Shown here: positions 43,351 through 46,181 of the stretch, in pieces
Layout: each line of letters opens with the position of its first letter
Numbering within the stretch: the first letter of the stretch is position 1
Source of the DNA: Paraburkholderia sp. CNPSo 3274
GTDB lineage: Bacteria; Pseudomonadota; Gammaproteobacteria; Burkholderiales; Burkholderiaceae
Length of the DNA stretch: 46,181 bases
Direction of reading: 5' to 3'
Assembly: GCF_024206475.1 (NCBI RefSeq)
Contig: NZ_JAMBPR010000071.1
Location: 1 to 46,181, forward strand
Position numbers and translations under genes: made by a program
Notes under the pieces: generated by a model
Told to the model about the DNA's origin: nothing
Seen by the model: the letters and a program-made list of their open reading frames with translations, nothing else
Databases searched by the model: none

Positions 43351-43775
43351 GCCCAGCCGCCTCGCATGGCGTCGAGATACTGGCGCACCGCCACGAGGTC
43401 GCTGACGTTGCCGGCCAGCATGCGGTCGAGCGCGCGCCGTCCGCCAAAGGGCGGCGCGCTGTTGGGGCGCTTGATCCAGGTGTCGGCGGAGGTGGGTTGG
43501 GGCAGGAGAATCTGCAGCGCCTTGTAGATGCCGAGCAGCAGCGAAAGGCGTTCAAGTGTGTCGCGGCCGAGCCGGGCGGTTTGCGGGGACTGCTTCCACT
43601 TGAAGAACGTGGATCGGCCCGGCGAGCCGAGCAGAATAATCTGCTCTTCGGCGCTCAGGTCCCAGTCGCGCGCAATGTTGAAGAACGCCCTGAGCCCCGC
43701 CGCCGACATTTCAGTGAGCGATGGCTCGGCGCGGGGACGTCGCGACGGAGTGACGGCAGCAGTGGCAGATGGCAT
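43347..43775 (-). CDS. Xre/MbcA/ParS-type antitoxin
   Basis: A 142-residue protein with an N-terminal helix-turn-helix region (about 20–65) and a C-terminal toxin-binding domain of the Xre-MbcA-ParS type. The C-terminus shows the family pattern: IKRPNSAPPFGGRRALDRML, then VAVRQYLDAMRGG. It would bind and silence the RES toxin and repress its own promoter. A palindrome lies between the promoter boxes upstream. AGGA is 10 bases before the ATG. Confidence 0.9.
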   Translation of the reverse strand: MPSATAAVTPSRRPRAEPSLTEMSAAGLRAFFNIARDWDLSAEEQIILLGSPGRSTFFKWKQSPQTARLGRDTLERLSLLLGIYKALQILLPQPTSADTWIKRPNSAPPFGGRRALDRMLAGNVSDLVAVRQYLDAMRGGWA

Positions 43776-43807
43776 GGTGGTCGAGTCCTGAATTGAACTT
43801 TTAGTAG

Positions 43808-43835
43808 ATATTAGTCCATATATGGATTATTGCAA
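43808..43835 (-). promoter_or_regulatory. Toxin-antitoxin promoter with internal palindromic operator
   Basis: On the - strand, TTGCAA (43830–43835) and TAATAT (43808–43813) are 16 bases apart. The 12-base perfect palindrome TCCATATATGGA (43815–43826) fills the spacer, where a bound antitoxin would block polymerase. The region is far more AT-rich than its surroundings. Confidence 0.6.
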
Positions 43836-43847
43836 GTTTTGACTCGG

Positions 43848-43853
43848 TATAAT
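43848..43853 (+). promoter_or_regulatory. Consensus -10 box for the small secreted protein
   Basis: A perfect TATAAT lies 38 bases before the GTG at 43891, on the + strand and close to the divergent toxin-antitoxin promoter. No good -35 lies at the right distance, and the toxin-antitoxin operator is only 22 bases upstream. Confidence 0.4.
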
Positions 43854-43890
43854 CCTCGCCGGACATTTGACGGCATTTGGGGGAGACGGG

Positions 43891-44361
43891 GTGCGGGCAC
43901 GCGTATTGATGGTCACGGCAATGATTTTTACCGCGCCGGTGTGGGCATTCGGCCAGGGGAAGACGGGGCAGGGAGCGGCTGCCGCGCAACAATCGCACGG
44001 CGGGCAGGCGTCCAACGCGCGTGGCGGGTACGGCGGTACGGCGTCGCACACGACCGCACGCCATACGCACGCGACGGGTTCCACTCATGCGAGCGCCCCG
44101 CGCCATGTTGCGAAGGCCGGCAAGCCGTCGCACGCAAAGGGCCACGCCGCGGCGCGACGGCACACGCCCGGCGAGGTCCACGCGGCGGCACGCGCACATC
44201 ATTCGGCTCCCGTGCCCAAAGCCGTCACGCAAAAGCGTCCCGCGCCGAAGCCCGCCGCAGTGCGGCCCGCGCCACGCCACAAGCTCGTGGTGGACGCGCC
44301 GCCGCCGCACATCGAGCGCGCGATTCCCGCGCCTCACGCGCTGCCGCCTATCCTGAGTTGA
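43891..44361 (+). CDS. Secreted low-complexity protein rich in His, Ala, Pro and basic residues
   Basis: I do not recognise a family. From the GTG at 43891 (GGAG 5 bases upstream) the product has 156 residues. An N-terminal signal peptide is likely (MRARVLMVTAMIFTAPVWAFG). The rest is low complexity: about 17 His scattered among Ala, Thr, Ser, Gly, Arg and Lys, then a Pro-rich end. It is strongly basic and predicted to be disordered. A periplasmic or exported role is probable; metal or nucleic-acid binding is only a guess. An upstream in-frame TTG at 43867 is a less likely start. Confidence 0.6.
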   Translation: MRARVLMVTAMIFTAPVWAFGQGKTGQGAAAAQQSHGGQASNARGGYGGTASHTTARHTHATGSTHASAPRHVAKAGKPSHAKGHAAARRHTPGEVHAAARAHHSAPVPKAVTQKRPAPKPAAVRPAPRHKLVVDAPPPHIERAIPAPHALPPILS

Positions 44362-44368
44362 GCGCCAT

Positions 44369-45220
44369 CTAGCCTGTGCCGAGCCCCGACGCGAGCAATT
44401 GCAGTGTTGCCGCGGTTCGAGGCTCGCGTACCCGCGAGTGAAGCAGGACCTGCGAAACCGGCAGCGCGGGCAAACCGAGCCGCGCGCCGACGTCGATAAG
44501 TTCGCGCGGCGCGACCCGGCGCGCCAGCGGCGAGACCGCGAGACCTGCGGCTAGCGCCGCACCCACCGCGGCGACACCGCCGCCCACGAACACTTCGGTC
44601 CACGCCACGCCTGCGGCGTCGAGCGCGCGAACCGCCGCTGCCCGCACCGCGCATGGCGCGGCGAGCAGCGCGAGCGGCAGCGCCGTGCCGGGCTGCCACT
44701 GCCATTGCGGCGCGGCGAGCCAGACGAGCGGCTCCGCGAAGAGCCGGCGAGCATCGCCGCGTGGCGCCTCCTCTGCCTCCTGACGCACGATGACGGCATC
44801 GAGCCGCCGCTCGTCGAACTGCGCGAGCAGATGCGCCGAGAGCCCCAGATGCAGCTCGATCACGAGCCCCGGATCGTGAACGCGAAGCTGGGCGAGCTGA
44901 CGGGCCAGGTTTGCGTCCGCAACATGCTCGCTCAGGCCGAGCGCGAGCCGCCGCTCGTCGCCTGAAAGCGCCCCGAGCGCGCGTTCATGTGCGCCGAGGA
45001 GGTCGCGCGCTGCGGCGAGGAACGTGAGGCCGTCCGCCGAAAGCCGCACGACGCGCGGCGTGCGTTCGAGCAATTGCTTGCCCAGATGCGCTTCGAGGCG
45101 CTTGAGCTTGAGGCTCACGGCCGATTGCGTGGTGTCGAGGGCGTCGGCGGCGCGCGTGAAGCTGCGCAGTTCGGCGACGAGCACGAAGGCGCGCACGGCG
45201 TCGAGATCCAGTGGTTTCAT
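44369..45220 (-). CDS. LysR family transcriptional regulator
   Basis: A 283-residue regulator with the N-terminal winged helix-turn-helix (FVLVAELRSFTRAADALDTT, AVSLKLKRLEAHLGKQLLER) and a C-terminal substrate-binding domain. It is transcribed divergently from a tautomerase gene, the classic arrangement for a LysR protein that controls its neighbour. ATGAAA-type half-sites lie at and just upstream of its start. The effector is unknown. Confidence 0.93.
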   Translation of the reverse strand: MKPLDLDAVRAFVLVAELRSFTRAADALDTTQSAVSLKLKRLEAHLGKQLLERTPRVVRLSADGLTFLAAARDLLGAHERALGALSGDERRLALGLSEHVADANLARQLAQLRVHDPGLVIELHLGLSAHLLAQFDERRLDAVIVRQEAEEAPRGDARRLFAEPLVWLAAPQWQWQPGTALPLALLAAPCAVRAAAVRALDAAGVAWTEVFVGGGVAAVGAALAAGLAVSPLARRVAPRELIDVGARLGLPALPVSQVLLHSRVREPRTAATLQLLASGLGTG

Positions 45221-45241
45221 TTCAGATGAAAATGGATGAAA
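45215..45241. promoter_or_regulatory. Possible LysR binding site
   Basis: TTTCAT (45215–45220) and ATGAAA (45226–45231) form an inverted repeat with a 5-base centre, and another ATGAAA follows at 45236–45241, one helical turn away. The site lies at the LysR start and within the divergent gap, as in autoregulated LysR systems. Confidence 0.4.
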
Positions 45242-45321
45242 TATTTATCTATGCCTGTTAGTTATGATATATCGCGCCTAAGCTGATGTCATGTCAAACC
45301 CCACCGAAGAAGGAGATCGAC

Positions 45322-45705
45322 ATGCCATTCACTCGTATCGCTGTTCGCGCAGGCAAGCCCGCCACGTATCGCAAGGCGCTCACGCAGGGCATTCATCAAG
45401 CGCTGATGGACGTGTTCAAGGCGCCGGAAGACGACATCTTCATGCTCATCACCGAGTACGATGCCGATAACTTCGTGTTCGGCCGGCATTACCTCGGGAT
45501 CGAGCGCAGCGACGATCTGGTCATGATTCAGATCGCCGTGAGCAACACGCGCGGGCAGGATCAGAAGAAGGCGCTGTTCGCGCAGATTGCCGAAAACCTC
45601 GCGCGAGATCCGGGGGTGAGGCGCGAGGATGTGTTTGTGAATCTCGTGGACGTCGCGCGGGAGAACTGGTCGTTTGGGAATGGGGTGGCGCAGTACGCGA
45701 CTTGA
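45322..45705 (+). CDS. Tautomerase superfamily protein
   Basis: A 127-residue protein beginning MPFTRIAVRAGK; after Met removal Pro1 would be the catalytic base typical of the 4-oxalocrotonate tautomerase/MIF superfamily. Its length fits the longer single-chain tautomerase group rather than the 60–75 residue 4-OT type. AAGGAG lies 6 bases before the ATG, a very strong ribosome binding site. It is divergent from the LysR gene, which probably controls it. The natural substrate is unknown. Confidence 0.9.
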   Translation: MPFTRIAVRAGKPATYRKALTQGIHQALMDVFKAPEDDIFMLITEYDADNFVFGRHYLGIERSDDLVMIQIAVSNTRGQDQKKALFAQIAENLARDPGVRREDVFVNLVDVARENWSFGNGVAQYAT

Positions 45706-45855
45706 GCGCGGAGCTTGACGCCGCCTCCGATGCAGAGCGACGCTCATCAGGCGTTGGCCGAGTTGCGGCGTACGCTGGCCAGCCTGAACGCCCTGGCCGA
45801 TTATCTCGAACGCCACCCTGAGGCATTGATCTGGGGGAAGTGCGCAGATCCATGA
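45706..45855 (+). pseudogene. Remnant of a PqiB/MCE-family protein C-terminus
   Basis: A short frame directly after the tautomerase stop, readable from 45706 with an ATG at 45730, ends at a TGA at 45853–45855. The 41 residues from that ATG (including ALAELRRTLASLNALADYLE, then RHPEALIWGK) resemble the extreme C-terminus of paraquat-inducible PqiB/MlaD-like transport proteins. The rest of such a gene, several hundred codons, is absent: an in-frame stop lies at 45703. It is best read as a 3' remnant left by a deletion or rearrangement. The similarity is from memory of the family and was not tested by a search. Confidence 0.5.
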
Positions 45856-46181
45856 ATCAGCAAGGTCGCCTACAGCGCCCGGCTCACCAGTAATGGATCG
45901 ACCACTCCAATCGCCTCACCATCCCGGCTCGCATAATCCAGAGGATTTTTAGCGGAGCGGAAGCGGCGCAATGAATTGACTAGGGACACGGCGAACAAGC
46001 CGTTTCCGCTCCGCTAAAAATTCGTTGAGCTAAGCCGCTCCGCTGTCGGTGGCTATGGGGATTGAATCGGTGCGGCGCCGGTTGTGCGTGTCGAGTGCGG
46101 GAAGCGAAGCGAGGGCAAGAAACAATCGGGATACGCGATTGGGCAGGCACGTCCAGGCATGATGGTCTGCGGGCGGCTTGG
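45856..46181. other. Gene-free region with a long inverted repeat
   Basis: No supported gene is present in the last 326 bases. A few - strand frames are open for 40–50 codons but have no start signal. The region holds the inverted repeat at 45945–46021 and an extra copy of its core CCGCTCCGCT at 46035–46044. The neighbouring gene beyond the window edge is not visible. Confidence 0.6.
45945..46021. repeat. 23-bp inverted repeat with 31-base centre
   Basis: The left arm is 45945–45967 and the right arm 45999–46021; they are complementary at 22 of 23 positions, and the exception is a G-T pair that can still form in RNA. The core is AGCGGAGCGG / CCGCTCCGCT. T-runs precede and A-runs follow the stem on both strands, the opposite of a terminator. 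It may be a dispersed palindromic element of the REP/REPIN or MITE type. Confidence 0.75.

Noticed and set aside
45945..46021. Inverted repeat as a bidirectional terminator
   Set aside because: The T-run precedes the stem and the A-run follows it on both strands, the reverse of what termination needs.

Overview
The window is about 46 kb of GC-rich DNA. Most of it is packed with genes, with short intergenic gaps. The gene order fimV–truA–trpF–trpB–(DNA methyltransferase)–trpA–accD–folC–dedD–cvpA–purF–metZ is the conserved arrangement of Burkholderiaceae. Together with the GC-rich codon use and the protein sequences it points to a member of Burkholderia sensu lato (Paraburkholderia, Caballeronia or a close relative). 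The genus cannot be fixed from the sequence alone. I saw no tRNA, rRNA, CRISPR array, phage gene or insertion sequence.

Bases 1–13.5 kb are the housekeeping block, all on the + strand. It holds the 3' part of fimV, tRNA pseudouridine synthase truA, tryptophan genes trpF, trpB and trpA with an orphan DNA methyltransferase inserted between trpB and trpA, and then accD, folC, a SPOR-domain protein, cvpA and purF. A strong terminator ends purF, and metZ follows. Bases 13.5–18.2 kb carry a MOSC protein, an AraC regulator and an FKBP peptidyl-prolyl isomerase (the last two on the - strand), a HisKA protein whose ATP-binding half looks degenerate, and a CNNM/CBS-domain membrane protein.

Bases 18.2–36.7 kb form one - strand operon of seven alpha-glucan and trehalose genes, transcribed glgE, treS-mak, glgB, glgX, treZ, malQ, treY. 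Several stop and start codons overlap in ATGA. TreS-Mak can turn trehalose into maltose and then maltose 1-phosphate, GlgE polymerises this into alpha-1,4-glucan, and GlgB branches it. GlgX debranches glucan, and TreY plus TreZ convert the resulting linear chains back to trehalose, while MalQ redistributes short chains. Both directions of the trehalose/glucan cycle are therefore encoded in one transcript. GlgE is unusual: its N-terminal 460 residues contain a second, degenerate copy of its own catalytic segment.

Bases 37–41.7 kb hold a DUF1345 membrane protein and a three-gene periplasmic dehydrogenase complex (Tat-signal small subunit, GMC flavoprotein with an iron-sulfur cysteine cluster, tri-haem cytochrome c), laid out like the FAD glucose dehydrogenase of Burkholderia cepacia. 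Bases 41.8–46.2 kb are more accessory: a PPP-type phosphatase, a RES–Xre toxin-antitoxin pair with a palindromic operator inside its promoter, a secreted His/Ala-rich protein of unknown function, a LysR regulator divergent from a tautomerase, a short remnant resembling the C-terminus of a PqiB/MCE protein, and a long inverted repeat in otherwise gene-free DNA.
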